A stretch of DNA of 64,000 bases, taken from a bacterium (GTDB taxonomy: Bacteria > Verrucomicrobiota > Lentisphaeria > Victivallales > GWF2-38-69). The stretch lies in the NCBI GenBank assembly GCA_021781705.1, contig JAJXWI010000002.1, forward strand, positions 23,342 through 87,341, read 5' to 3'. Below, piece by piece: positions 29,667 to 37,969 of this stretch (the first letter of the stretch is position 1; each line of letters starts with the position of its first letter). A model generated the notes under the pieces. That model saw nothing but the letters and a program-made list of their open reading frames with translations. It made no database searches and had not been told where the DNA came from. The position numbers were made by a program, and so were the translations under genes.

Positions 29667-29873
29667 TTATCTTGGCAAGCCGTACGGTAATGCGGCTTTG
29701 ATTCTTGACATTTCTGTAGCTTTTACTTCTGTGCCTCCAGAAAGATGACGTTTACGTTTTGAGCTCTTCTTTGTGAGAATGTGACGGGCTCCGGCCTTGT
29801 TACGGCGGAATTTCCCTGTCCCCGTCTGTTTCAGGCGCTTTGCAGCACACTTTCTTGTTTTCATCTTAGGCAT
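29667..29873 (-). CDS. rpmI: 50S ribosomal protein L35
   Basis: The 68-aa basic protein begins MPKMKTRKCAAKRLKQTGTG and contains RNKAGARHILTKKSSKRKRH, the L35 pattern. AAGGAG lies 8 nt before the ATG. It is normally directly behind infC; here four extra genes and a terminator-like hairpin intervene. The 90 nt before the start contain CCGGTATAGGC and GCCCTGCCGG, which can pair as a hairpin, a possible target for L20 autoregulation; this is only a suggestion. Confidence 0.96.
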   Translation of the reverse strand: MPKMKTRKCAAKRLKQTGTGKFRRNKAGARHILTKKSSKRKRHLSGGTEVKATEMSRIKAALPYGLPR

Positions 29874-29963
29874 CGTTTTAACTCCTTTATTTTAAAAGTG
29901 TTTTTATATATCCGGCAGGGCAGATGCCAAAATCCAGCCTATACCGGTTACTTTATACTTAAA

Positions 29964-29997
29964 AAACCTTGTTAGATAAATCTTATCTAAGGTTTTA
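29964..29997 (-). terminator. Intrinsic terminator-like hairpin after the arginine decarboxylase gene
   Basis: On the minus strand AAAACCTTAGATAA pairs with TTATCTAACAAGGTTTT around a short loop, followed by TTTTTT. This is a good Rho-independent terminator directly after the decarboxylase gene and before rpmI. It implies that rpmI-rplT-pheST has its own promoter or depends on readthrough. Confidence 0.7.
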
Positions 29998-30010
29998 TGT
30001 GTTCATAAAC

Positions 30011-30661
30011 TTATTTAATTTTGTGACTTTTCTCCACTACTGGAAAAATAAATCCCACAAAACATATTGCAGACAATGACATCCCATATTTTTTTGTTAC
30101 ATATATCGACGTGGTGTTAAATTTCATTTCCCCTGTTTGCTTTAGTCCTCTAATCTTCAATTCATGTCCGAGAGACTCTTTTAATTTTTCTATTGCGTCT
30201 CTTTCAGCTATTTCTGCGCTAACTTTTTGTTTCTCGTAAATTCTTTCATATTCTGCAGCAAAGCCACCAACGCAAACACCCTTTGAATCAACAGCCCATA
30301 CCCTTCCTATTCCGGTAGATAGGGTGTCCCCCTTGTACCCACCAACTCTAGCCATTATGCTTTCCAAAACAGCTCCGTGGTGAAAATCCCCCTTTGCCTC
30401 ATCTAAAGATATTTCATATGACTCGGGAGGTAAGACAGAGGTATAAAAAACTACATTAAAATCCTCTATTCCTGCTTTTAAAAGAGCTAAGTCATAAGAA
30501 AAGGTTTCATAGGGATCCGGAGGAATTCCTTCGTCCGACTCCCCATTCCCCGCTGTGATAAAATATGACGTTGGAATTCTTGTTCCATATTCAACAGCTC
30601 TCACATGTACCGCTGAAAAAAATGTCAAAATAACTGCTGTTAAAAGAAATCTTTTTATCAC
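30011..30661 (-). CDS. Pyruvoyl-dependent arginine decarboxylase with signal peptide
   Basis: The 216-aa sequence matches the PvlArgDC family, especially chlamydial AaxB: YGTRIPTSYFITAGNGESDE, PPDPYETFSYDLALLKAGIE, DFNVVFYTSVLPPE, HHGAVLESIMA and FAAEYE. The proenzyme self-cleaves; the expected site is Thr74-Ser75 in FYTSVLP, turning Ser75 into the pyruvoyl cofactor, and Glu100 in GAVLE is the likely active-site acid. The enzyme makes agmatine and CO2 from arginine. Unlike AaxB, it begins with a hydrophobic signal peptide (residues about 1-22), so export is likely. The start is GTG at 30661, with GAAGGGA 7-8 nt upstream. It sits between the RRM genes and a terminator, inside the infC-rpmI interval. 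No arginine/agmatine antiporter gene is in the window. Confidence 0.85.
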   Translation of the reverse strand: MIKRFLLTAVILTFFSAVHVRAVEYGTRIPTSYFITAGNGESDEGIPPDPYETFSYDLALLKAGIEDFNVVFYTSVLPPESYEISLDEAKGDFHHGAVLESIMARVGGYKGDTLSTGIGRVWAVDSKGVCVGGFAAEYERIYEKQKVSAEIAERDAIEKLKESLGHELKIRGLKQTGEMKFNTTSIYVTKKYGMSLSAICFVGFIFPVVEKSHKIK

Positions 30662-30832
30662 TTCAACATCCCTTCTTCTTTTTTTAGTTATAAATACCAG
30701 TAAAAAGGAAGGAAGATGTCAAAAATCAGCTATTACTGGCCTAAATTGCTTTAAGTTTTGAATGTTGATTTTTAGTCAGCAGAAGATATCGCTATCAACT
30801 GCCAACTATATTCAACAATAAACTTAATCTAA

Positions 30833-31216
30833 TTAACGGCGTCCGCCTCTGTCGCCACCGCCGAATCCGCCGCGTGAACCGCCGCCAAATCCGCCGCGTG
30901 AACCGCCGCCAAATCCGCCGCGTGAACCGCCGCCGAATCCGCCGCGTGAACCGCCGCTACCTGGAGCGCGCTCTTCTCTTGGACGGGCTTCATTAACTGT
31001 CAATGGGCGGCCTTTGAGTTCCTTTCCATTTAATTCAGCAATTGCTTTCTTGGCTTCTTCGTCATTGGCCATTTCAACAAATCCAAATCCTCGTGAATTA
31101 CCAGTAAATTTGTCTTTAACTATTGATGCTTTGCTTACTTCGCCATAGGCACTAAATGTATGCTTAACATCTTCTTCTGTTGCTTCGTGAGCAATATTTC
31201 CTACATAAATATTCAT
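30833..31216 (-). CDS. Glycine-rich RRM RNA-binding protein, copy 3
   Basis: The 127-aa protein is one RRM (about residues 1-80) with RNP2 IYVGNI and RNP1 RGFGFVEM, followed by a tail of SRGGFGGG units (about five) ending in GDRGGRR. Such proteins bind single-stranded RNA and are often cold-induced in cyanobacteria and PVC bacteria. Its 5' leader (31217-31262) repeats the leader of copy 2: GGCTTAA...GGCCGAA.TTATTAGGATATAAAAG before ATG. It is the last of three tandem paralogues. The Gly-rich tail differs in length between copies. Confidence 0.92.
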   Translation of the reverse strand: MNIYVGNIAHEATEEDVKHTFSAYGEVSKASIVKDKFTGNSRGFGFVEMANDEEAKKAIAELNGKELKGRPLTVNEARPREERAPGSGGSRGGFGGGSRGGFGGGSRGGFGGGSRGGFGGGDRGGRR

Positions 31217-31284
31217 CTTTTATATCCTAATAAATTCGGCCTGTATTAAGCCATTTTTAATTGCGAATTACTAATTAAATTAAA

Positions 31285-31662
31285 TTAACGACGTCCGCCT
31301 CTGTCGCCACCACCGAAACCACCGCGTGAACCGCCGCCGAAACCACCGCGTGAACCGCCGCCGAAACCGCCGCGTGAACCGCCGCCGAATCCGCCACGTG
31401 AACCACTGCTACCGCCTTCTTCTCTTGGACGGGCTTCATTAACAGTTAATGGACGACCTTCAAGTTCTTTTCCGTTTAATTCAGCAATTGCTTTCTTAGC
31501 TTCGTCGTCATTGGCCATTTCAACAAATCCGAAACCGCGTGAATCACCGGTAAATTTGTCTTTAACTATTGACGCTTTGCTTACTTCACCATAGGCACTA
31601 AATGCCCTCTTAATATCTTCTTCTGTTGATTTGTGGGCAATATTCCCTACATAAATATTCAT
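31285..31662 (-). CDS. Glycine-rich RRM RNA-binding protein, copy 2
   Basis: The 125-aa protein has the same single RRM with IYVGNI and RGFGFVEM and a tail of about four SRGGFGGG units plus GDRGGRR. It differs from copy 3 by few residues in the RRM (for example HKSTEEDIKRAF here, HEATEEDVKHTF there), so the duplication is recent or kept alike by gene conversion. The 31663-31712 leader is nearly the same as that of copy 3, so gene and regulatory region were duplicated together. Confidence 0.92.
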   Translation of the reverse strand: MNIYVGNIAHKSTEEDIKRAFSAYGEVSKASIVKDKFTGDSRGFGFVEMANDDEAKKAIAELNGKELEGRPLTVNEARPREEGGSSGSRGGFGGGSRGGFGGGSRGGFGGGSRGGFGGGDRGGRR

Positions 31663-31759
31663 ATCTTTTATATCCTAATAATTTCGGCCTATATTTAAGC
31701 CATTTTTTAATTTTTATATTCTGGAAACTTTTAAAGAATTCCTAAAATAATTTCTACTA

Positions 31760-32089
31760 TTAACGACGTCCGCCTCTGTCTCCGCCGCCGAATCCGCCGC
31801 GTGAACCGCCACCAAATCCGCCACGTGAACCACTGCTACCGCCTTCTTCTCTTGGACGAGCTTCATTCACCGTCAATGGACGACCTTTGACCTCTTTTCC
31901 ATTTAATTCGGCAATTGCTTTTTTAGCATCTTCATCATTAGTCATTTCAACAAATCCAAAACCGCGTGAATTGCCGGTGAATTTGTCTTTAATTATTGAT
32001 GTTTTGCTTACTGCACCATAAGCACTGAATGTCTGATTAAGATCTTCTTCTGTTGCTTCGTGGGCAATGTTTCCTACATAAATGTTCAT
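31760..32089 (-). CDS. Glycine-rich RRM RNA-binding protein, copy 1
   Basis: The 109-aa protein, first of the three, has the same RRM (IYVGNI, RGFGFVEM) but only two full SRGGFGGG units in the tail. Its leader differs from those of the other two copies: it follows infC by 45 bp with AAGGAGAAAA just before the ATG, so it is probably translated from the infC transcript. The other two have the conserved leader and may also be expressed separately. Confidence 0.92.
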   Translation of the reverse strand: MNIYVGNIAHEATEEDLNQTFSAYGAVSKTSIIKDKFTGNSRGFGFVEMTNDEDAKKAIAELNGKEVKGRPLTVNEARPREEGGSSGSRGGFGGGSRGGFGGGDRGGRR

Positions 32090-32134
32090 TTTTCTCCTTA
32101 CTTTATGCTTATTTGTTTATTTTTTTGATTAATA

Positions 32135-32641
32135 TTATTTAGGGTTTAATGAAGCGAGTATTGATTTGCCAGCCAAAACCGGCGGTCCTTCAGCATTCCC
32201 GAAGGCTTCAAGAAGTTTTAATGCTTTGTTTATCATTTCGAAACCTTGATTCTGATAAGCTGCTTCACGACCTCTGAAAACAAGTGCAAGTTTTACTTTA
32301 TATCCTTTTTTCAGAAATTCTTCTGCGTGTGTTAACTTAACTTGGAAATCATGTTCGTCCGTATTCGCATGGAAACGAAGTTCTTTGAGTTTCTGAACAA
32401 TCTGATGTTTCTTCTGACTCTTATGCTTACGTTTCTGATCGTAACAGAGTTTTCCGTAATCAAGAATCCTGCAAACCGGTGGATTAGATTGATCAGAAAC
32501 AACCACCAAATCCAGTCCTGCTGCCTTTGCCAGTTCAAAAGCTTTTGCCTTGGATACTACACCAAGCTGATTTCCATCAACTCCGACTAATCTCAGCTGA
32601 TCGTAATTCAGCTGCCGCTCATTTTTTACTAATCTGGCTAT
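32135..32641 (-). CDS. infC: Translation initiation factor IF-3, probable AUA start
   Basis: IF-3 controls start-codon choice and subunit dissociation. The sequence covers both domains: N-terminal LVKNERQLNYDQLRLVGVDG, the linker VSDQSNPPVCRILDYGKLCY, and the C-domain KELRFHANTDEHDFQVK and VKLALVFRGREA. No ATG, GTG or TTG in this frame could make a complete protein. The frame is closed by TAG just upstream, and AGGAGG is 5 nt before an ATA codon at 32641-32639. Starting there gives 168 aa, normal for IF-3. Rare AUU-type starts are a known IF-3 autoregulatory feature; AUA fits that logic. It lies 112 bp after thrS, as in E. coli. Confidence 0.93.
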   Translation of the reverse strand: MARLVKNERQLNYDQLRLVGVDGNQLGVVSKAKAFELAKAAGLDLVVVSDQSNPPVCRILDYGKLCYDQKRKHKSQKKHQIVQKLKELRFHANTDEHDFQVKLTHAEEFLKKGYKVKLALVFRGREAAYQNQGFEMINKALKLLEAFGNAEGPPVLAGKSILASLNPK

Positions 32642-32753
32642 ATTTGCCTCCTAGTTTTAATATTTATAGTTAAAAAACCTCAAAGAATTAAGAGAAGATA
32701 CAGCCGTCTGGATAAAATTCAACATTTGGCTATAAAGAATTTATATCAATTTT

Positions 32754-34481
32754 TTAAACTTTTGTCAATATATCGTTATAAAGCTTCTTTTTAAGCTCAT
32801 CAATGGGAACAGCTCCCAACTCTCCCTCTCTCCTGGATCTTACCGATACGCTCCTGTCTGCAACCTCCTTATCACCTACTACCGCAATGTAAGGAGTTCT
32901 CATATTTCTGGCATTTTTTATCTTAGCACCAATAGTTTCAGAACGATCATCAACTTCTACCCTATATCCTAAAGATCTCAGTTCTACTTGCAGCTCTTTA
33001 GCGTAAGCATGGTGATTATTAGTAATAGGAAGAATCCTTATCTGTTCAGGCGCAAGCCATAAAGGAAAAGCTCCACCGTAGTGCTCCACAAGTATTCCAA
33101 AAAAGCGTTCCAAAGAACCAAGAAGAGCCCTGTGTACCATAAACGGCTGGTGCCTTTGCCCGTCATCACCTACATAGGTCATTCCAAACCTTTCCGGAAG
33201 GTTAAAGTCGAACTGAATAGTAGTCATCTGCCATTCTCTGCCGATCGCATCTTTTATTTTTAAGTCAATTTTAGGTCCATAAAACGCCCCGCCGCCCTTG
33301 TCAACTTCGCATTCAAGTCCATATTCTTTAACAGCGTTTTCCAACGACGTCAAAGCCTTTTCCCATCTTTCCGGAGCGCCTACAGCCTTTTCAGGGCGAG
33401 TTGCCAAATAAGCTTTGATACTGGTAAATCCAAAATCCTTCCAAATTTTTAAACTAAACCCTAAAACATCGGAAATTTCTTTTTCAATTTGTTCAGGAGT
33501 ACAAATAATGTGCGCGTCATCCTGCGTAAATCCTCTAACCCTCAAAAGCCCGTGAAGGACGCCGCTCTTTTCGTATCTATAGACAGTTCCGAGCTCAGCC
33601 CACCTCAAAGGAAGTTCTTTGTAAGATCTAAGGCTTGACTGATAAATTTCAATATGAAAAGGACAATTCATCGGTTTTACATAATAGTCATTTCCGTCTA
33701 TATCCATCGGAGAGTACATTGAATTCTTGTAAAAGCTTAAATGTCCACTGGTTTCCCAAAGTTGAGACTTGCCAATATGCGGAGTATAAAGGAGATCATA
33801 ACCATTACCATAATGCTGTTCTCTCCAATAAGTTTCAAATATATTTCTTATCATTGCTCCTTTGGGATGCCACAAAACAAGCCCGCCGCCAACTTGTTCG
33901 GAAATGCTGAACAAATCCAATTCTTTACCAAGTTTTCTATGGTCTCTTTTCTTTGCCTCTTCGAGAAGTTTTAAATATTCATGAAGCTCTTTTTTATCAG
34001 GAAACGCGGTGCCATAAATCCTCTGGAGCATGGGATTTGTTTCTTTTCCTCTATAATATGAACCTGCAATGGAAAGCAGTTTTATTGCACCAGCCTGTCC
34101 AGAATGCTCAACGTGAGGACCTCTGCAAAGGTCTACAAAATCTCCCAGCTTGTAAAAAGAAATTTTCTCTCCTTCCGGAATATCAGCCAGCCTTTCAATT
34201 TTATACGACTGCAATTTGGCAGATAAAAGCTTTGTCGCCTCTTCTCTTGAAAGTTCCATGTATTCAAAAGGAAGCCTGAGATTAATTATCTTTATTATTT
34301 CTTTCTCTATATTTTCCAGATCTTCAGGAACAAGCCTGTGCTCCATATCAAAATCATAATAAAAACCTTCCGCTGTTGAAGGGCCGATATCAAATTTAAC
34401 ATTTGGAAATAATTTATCTACAGCTGCCGCCATTATGTGCGCAGCGCTGTGTCTCAAAGTCTCTATCGGAAATTTGGACAT
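32754..34481 (-). CDS. thrS: Threonyl-tRNA synthetase lacking the TGS domain
   Basis: ThrRS charges tRNA-Thr and edits Ser-tRNA. The protein begins almost at the editing domain: RHSAAHIM and CRGPHVEHSG supply the HxxxH and CxxxH metal/editing motifs. The class II core includes the zinc-binding MNCPFHIEIYQ, motif 2 RWAELGTVYRYEKSGVLHGL and motif 3 HRALLGSLERFFGI, followed by the anticodon-binding domain. The N-terminal TGS domain of E. coli ThrRS is absent, leaving 575 aa. I start at the ATG at 34481 with AGGAG 8 nt upstream; the TTG six codons earlier overlaps this ribosome site. Confidence 0.95.
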   Translation of the reverse strand: MSKFPIETLRHSAAHIMAAAVDKLFPNVKFDIGPSTAEGFYYDFDMEHRLVPEDLENIEKEIIKIINLRLPFEYMELSREEATKLLSAKLQSYKIERLADIPEGEKISFYKLGDFVDLCRGPHVEHSGQAGAIKLLSIAGSYYRGKETNPMLQRIYGTAFPDKKELHEYLKLLEEAKKRDHRKLGKELDLFSISEQVGGGLVLWHPKGAMIRNIFETYWREQHYGNGYDLLYTPHIGKSQLWETSGHLSFYKNSMYSPMDIDGNDYYVKPMNCPFHIEIYQSSLRSYKELPLRWAELGTVYRYEKSGVLHGLLRVRGFTQDDAHIICTPEQIEKEISDVLGFSLKIWKDFGFTSIKAYLATRPEKAVGAPERWEKALTSLENAVKEYGLECEVDKGGGAFYGPKIDLKIKDAIGREWQMTTIQFDFNLPERFGMTYVGDDGQRHQPFMVHRALLGSLERFFGILVEHYGGAFPLWLAPEQIRILPITNNHHAYAKELQVELRSLGYRVEVDDRSETIGAKIKNARNMRTPYIAVVGDKEVADRSVSVRSRREGELGAVPIDELKKKLYNDILTKV

Positions 34482-34605
34482 TTTTTTTAACTCCTGCAAA
34501 AAAGTTTTAGGTTTTAAGTGTTAAGATTTAAGTAACAATGTCGTTTTTTCTTGCCCTTATGCAAACAAATGACGGGAATTTCTTTATTTTTTCGTGAATG
34601 AAGTT

Positions 34606-35262
34606 TTATACCCCAAAATTCATCTGCACTTTTAATTCGTTATTCAGCAAACTCTTTACAGGCTCAAACGTTTTTCTATGAATTGGACAATGCCCATATT
34701 TTATTATTGCTTCCATGTGCGTTTTTGTTCCATATCCCTTATTTTCAGCAAATCCGTAATTCGGATAAGTTTCAGAATATTCATCCATTATTCTATCTCT
34801 GTAAACTTTTGCCAGGATACTAGCTGCCGCGATACTGGCAGATTTTCCATCACCTTTAACTATTGCCTTTGACGGCACCGGCATATTTGAAACCGGCAAT
34901 CCATCAATCAGCGCAAATTGCGCAATTTCAAGAGATTCTACGGCCATTCTCATTCCTTTATGAGTTGCCTGAAGAATATTAAGTGAATCTATCTCTTCCA
35001 CACTCAGTTCTACTATTGAGTATATCTTTGCGCAAGAAATAATTTCATTATATAAAATTTCACGTTGTTTAGCAGAAAGCTTTTTTGAATCATTGACTAC
35101 GGGGAGGTTTTTTCCTTTTTCAAAAATCACGGCAGCCACAACAACCGGCCCCGCAAGAGGCCCCCTTCCCGCCTCATCAACCCCAGCCACAAAAAAAATA
35201 TCGCCGTCCCATATTTCCCTTTCATAGGCAAGCATAGGATGACGATAACTTATTTTATTCAT
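34606..35262 (-). CDS. rnhB: Ribonuclease HII
   Basis: RNase HII removes ribonucleotides from DNA and RNA from hybrids. Motifs GVDEAGRGPLAGP (the two first acidic residues), VNDSKKLSAKQRE, LIDG, and KGDGKSASIAAASILAKVYRD are complete. I start at the ATG at 35262 (MNKISYRHP), giving 218 aa; 35235 is also possible. The open frame extends upstream, but those 18 residues (NNYEPRTMN) are translated dispersed repeat, so they are probably not real. No strong ribosome site is visible, perhaps because the repeat landed there. Confidence 0.93.
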   Translation of the reverse strand: MNKISYRHPMLAYEREIWDGDIFFVAGVDEAGRGPLAGPVVVAAVIFEKGKNLPVVNDSKKLSAKQREILYNEIISCAKIYSIVELSVEEIDSLNILQATHKGMRMAVESLEIAQFALIDGLPVSNMPVPSKAIVKGDGKSASIAAASILAKVYRDRIMDEYSETYPNYGFAENKGYGTKTHMEAIIKYGHCPIHRKTFEPVKSLLNNELKVQMNFGV

Positions 35263-35330
35263 GGTTCGCGGTTCATAGTTATTGAAAGATTTTTTCCGAC
35301 AACCATCAACTACCAACTATCAACTAATTA
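35262..35330. repeat. R4 dispersed repeat between rplS and rnhB
   Basis: Short iterated words (ATGGTTCGCGGTTCATAG and CAACTACCAACTATCAAC) fill the gap. Similar strings occur at 30785-30815, 51695-51725, 53521-53558 and 61936-61978, outside or at the edge of genes. The family inserts in or next to coding frames and can be read through as YEPRT-like peptides. Confidence 0.6.
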
Positions 35331-35671
35331 CTAGCCTGATCTTTTATTCTTGCGGCTTTTCCTGCTCTGTCTCTGAGATAGTAAAGTTTAGCTCTTCTGA
35401 CTTCGCCTTTTTTCTGAACTTCTATCTTTACGATACGTGGAGAGTTAATAGGATAAACTCTTTCCATTCCCTGCCCGAAAGCTATGCGTCTCAGCGTAAA
35501 AGTTTCTTGTATGCCTGACCCCTTCTTGGCAATCACTGTTCCAGCGAAAGCCTGAACACGTTCTGTCTTTCCTTCAATAATCTTCGAGTAAACTTTCAAA
35601 GTATCACCGACATTGAAGGAGGTAAGATCAGTTCTGCACTGCGCTTTGTTGACCTTTTCCATTAAATTCAT
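35324..35671 (-). CDS. rplS: 50S ribosomal protein L19
   Basis: L19 sits at the 30S-50S interface. The 115-aa protein has [55 protein letters not shown] and the basic [19 protein letters not shown], all typical. Length is standard. It follows trmD by 37 bp in the usual trmD-rplS order. Confidence 0.97.
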   Translation of the reverse strand: MNLMEKVNKAQCRTDLTSFNVGDTLKVYSKIIEGKTERVQAFAGTVIAKKGSGIQETFTLRRIAFGQGMERVYPINSPRIVKIEVQKKGEVRRAKLYYLRDRAGKAARIKDQASN

Positions 35672-35708
35672 TTTTTATTTTCCTCCAGGATTTCAATTAA
35701 AACTAATT

Positions 35709-36401
35709 TTAATCTTTTTTCTCTTTTAAAAAATCTTCGTATAAATCCGCCCTTTTTTCCTTAGTTGCCTTTATAGATTGCTCTCTTCTCCATTCTTTTA
35801 TCAATTTATGATTTCCTGAGAGCAAAATATCCGGAACCCTCATACCGCGATACTCCACAGGCCGCGTGTATTGCGGATATTCCAACAAATTATTGCTGAA
35901 ACTTTCTTCCTTTGAGGATGCATCATCACCCAATACGCCAGGAAGAAGCCTCACTACGCTATCCACTATCACCATCGCAGGTATATTCCCGCTGGTAAGA
36001 ACGTAGTCACCTATAGAAATCTCTCTGTCAATGAGCTTTTCCCTAACACGCTCATCAATACCCTCATAATGTCCGCAAACAACTACGAGATGTTTTTCTC
36101 CGCTTAGTTCTCCAGCTATTTTCTGACTGAATCTTTCCCCTTTCGGAGATGTCAAAATAACACAGCTGCCTTCTTTCCTGCACGATTCTATCGCACGAAA
36201 AAGTGGATCAGCCATCATCAGCATTCCAGGTCCACCACCATACGGTGCGCCATCCACTGTCCTGTGTTTGTCTTCAGTAAAATCTCTCGGATTAATAGTA
36301 TCTATCGATACGATTCCGGCTTTTATAGCCCTGCCTATTATGCTTTCGGCAAAAGGCCCAAAAAAAACATCAGGAAACAAGGTGACAATATCAATCCGCA
36401 C
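35709..36401 (-). CDS. trmD: tRNA (guanine37-N1)-methyltransferase
   Basis: TrmD makes m1G37 in tRNAs, preventing frameshifts. The 230-aa protein shows the trefoil-knot SPOUT features: [12 protein letters not shown] at the N-terminus, [46 protein letters not shown] and the catalytic-loop [12 protein letters not shown]. Length is normal. It begins 1 bp after the KH-domain gene; the usual neighbour rimM is not in between. Confidence 0.97.
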   Translation of the reverse strand: MRIDIVTLFPDVFFGPFAESIIGRAIKAGIVSIDTINPRDFTEDKHRTVDGAPYGGGPGMLMMADPLFRAIESCRKEGSCVILTSPKGERFSQKIAGELSGEKHLVVVCGHYEGIDERVREKLIDREISIGDYVLTSGNIPAMVIVDSVVRLLPGVLGDDASSKEESFSNNLLEYPQYTRPVEYRGMRVPDILLSGNHKLIKEWRREQSIKATKEKRADLYEDFLKEKKD

Positions 36402-36402
36402 C

Positions 36403-36726
36403 TTAGTCTAAAACCTCAACATTTACCTGCTGATTTAAACGGCTGGCCGCGCCAGTTACAAGCGCCCTTATAGCCATTATAGTCTTTCCGCTTTTACCAA
36501 TTATTTTACCAATATCTTCTTTCTTGCAGTTAATATTGATAACTTGTCCTTTTTCGCTATTTTCCAGCTCAACTTTTACCAGCTCTGGACTATCAACAAG
36601 AGACCTTACAACGTAGTCAACAAAGTTTACCACATCTTTCAGAGACCCCTTCTTTACAGTCGGAACACTTTCTTCCTTAGCAGGCCCGCTCTTTCCGGAA
36701 AACATATTAAGTAGTTTCTTAATCAC
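36403..36726 (-). CDS. khpA: KH-domain RNA-binding protein (KhpA/YlqC)
   Basis: KhpA is a small RNA-binding protein usually encoded between rpsP and rimM/trmD; with KhpB (the jag product) it binds many transcripts. The KH motif [18 protein letters not shown] is clear near the C-terminus. I start at a GTG at 36726, with GAAGGTG 6 nt upstream, giving 107 aa; the N-terminal 30 residues are an extension over the typical 75-80 aa. jag/khpB is present at 46.0 kb, so both partners are encoded. Confidence 0.88.
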   Translation of the reverse strand: MIKKLLNMFSGKSGPAKEESVPTVKKGSLKDVVNFVDYVVRSLVDSPELVKVELENSEKGQVININCKKEDIGKIIGKSGKTIMAIRALVTGAASRLNQQVNVEVLD

Positions 36727-36758
36727 TATATACACCTTCGTTAAATGCAAAAGCAAAA

Positions 36759-37082
36759 TTATGCTTGTGCTGCTGCTTGCTCTTCTTTTTTGGCTTCAGC
36801 AGCTGGAGCAGCAACTTCTTTTTTCTTATAATCTTTTTTCGGCTTTGGAATACCCTTTGCACGGAGAATAACGTCATTGACGATTTCCGAAGGCTGAGCG
36901 CCACGGGCTATCCAATATTCCGCTCTGGCCACATCTACTTTCTCATCCTGGTGTCTTGGATCGTAGTATCCGATATTCTCTATGATATTTCCGTCTCTTT
37001 GAGCTCTTGCATCTGCTACTACAATACGGAAACATGGCTTATTCTTTGCACCTGTTTTTTTCATTCTGATTCTTACAGCCAT
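36759..37082 (-). CDS. rpsP: 30S ribosomal protein S16
   Basis: The 107-aa protein begins MAVRIRMKKTGAKNKPCFRI and continues VVADARAQRDGNIIENIGYY, the S16 signature, with a Lys/Ala-rich C-terminal extension after about residue 85 (KKKEVAAPAAEAKKEEQAA). S16 is needed for 30S assembly. It opens the minus-strand operon rpsP-khpA-trmD-rplS-rnhB-thrS-infC. Confidence 0.97.
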   Translation of the reverse strand: MAVRIRMKKTGAKNKPCFRIVVADARAQRDGNIIENIGYYDPRHQDEKVDVARAEYWIARGAQPSEIVNDVILRAKGIPKPKKDYKKKEVAAPAAEAKKEEQAAAQA

Positions 37083-37296
37083 TTAACAATTACCTCGCTT
37101 TTTGCTGTTTTTCTTAAAATTTCTATACTATTAAAACTTAAAAACCTAAGCTAAAATTCTCCACCAATAGAACTGAAGCGCCTAAAATACAGCCCTGTTT
37201 TTATTATTTCAATAATTACTGCATAAAAAAATGCCTATTTTCGAAATCTCACTAAGATAGACAAAACAGAAAAAACTATTTTAACCCGATTTTTAT

Positions 37297-37325
37297 TTGC
37301 GAATATAGCTTAGGAATAATATAGT
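37297..37325 (+). promoter_or_regulatory. Sigma-70-type promoter for the lipoprotein-hpt-mraY operon
   Basis: TTGCGA at 37297-37302 and TATAGT at 37320-37325 are 17 bp apart and 58 bp before the lipoprotein start. The gap 37083-37382 also must hold the divergent rpsP promoter, not pinned down. Consensus match is good at -10 and fair at -35. Confidence 0.55.
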
Positions 37326-37382
37326 CTGCTCAGTATTAACATTCCGGATTATATATCTACAAAAAAATAAAAGGATTCGGCT

Positions 37383-37946
37383 GTGGCTTACAAAAATATT
37401 TTTTTATTGCTCTTGCTTCTGTTCTACGTTTGCGGCTGTTCCATATTCAGATCTACGTCGGCAACTACATATTTTGATTTGGGAGCTTCCAGAATGTCGG
37501 AATCAAAAAACTATAACATTGATGTAGAGCGTTTCGTATCGGATCTTCCATCTTCCACAAAAATGGTCTTCAGAAAAAATTCGAATGAAATAGAATATGA
37601 TGCTTATAATAATTGGGCACAAACGCCTCAAAACATATTGACGAAATACTTGATCTTTTATTTCAGTAACCCTCAAAAACAAACTGATTCAAAACCTGCC
37701 AACAACAGGCTGATTATTGACGGAAATATATACAATTTTGAATGTAATATAGACGCTAAAGAAGCAGTGCTAAATACAAGAATAAAAATCATTCAGAATG
37801 AGACGATTATCTTGAACAAGATATATAGCATCAGGGAAAAAATGACTATATTGACAGCATCTGACTTCTCCAAAGCTATGGCAAAGGCAGCATTTAAGCT
37901 GGCACAACAGATAGAAAACGATATAGACAAATTAAACATTAAGTAA
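37383..37946 (+). CDS. ABC-transport auxiliary lipoprotein-like protein (PqiC/MlaB-associated type)
   Basis: The 187-aa product has a lipoprotein signal peptide with lipobox FYVCGCS, so Cys19 would be lipidated. The mature part starts with a TYFDLGASRMSE strand and contains MVFRKNSNEIEYDAYNNWAQ and PQNILTKYLIFYF, the pattern of the ABC-type transport auxiliary component family (DUF330/PqiC), lipoproteins that work with MCE lipid-transport proteins. The start is GTG with AAGGA 7 nt upstream. No MCE or ABC gene is adjacent, so the assignment rests on the sequence alone. It is followed closely by hpt. Confidence 0.65.
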   Translation: MAYKNIFLLLLLLFYVCGCSIFRSTSATTYFDLGASRMSESKNYNIDVERFVSDLPSSTKMVFRKNSNEIEYDAYNNWAQTPQNILTKYLIFYFSNPQKQTDSKPANNRLIIDGNIYNFECNIDAKEAVLNTRIKIIQNETIILNKIYSIREKMTILTASDFSKAMAKAAFKLAQQIENDIDKLNIK

Positions 37947-37969
37947 TATTAAAGAGAAAGTTGCATATC

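Noticed and set aside
35263..35316. N-terminal extension of RNase HII (18 residues)
   Set aside because: The residues are a translation of the R4 dispersed repeat, and the RNase HII fold does not need them.
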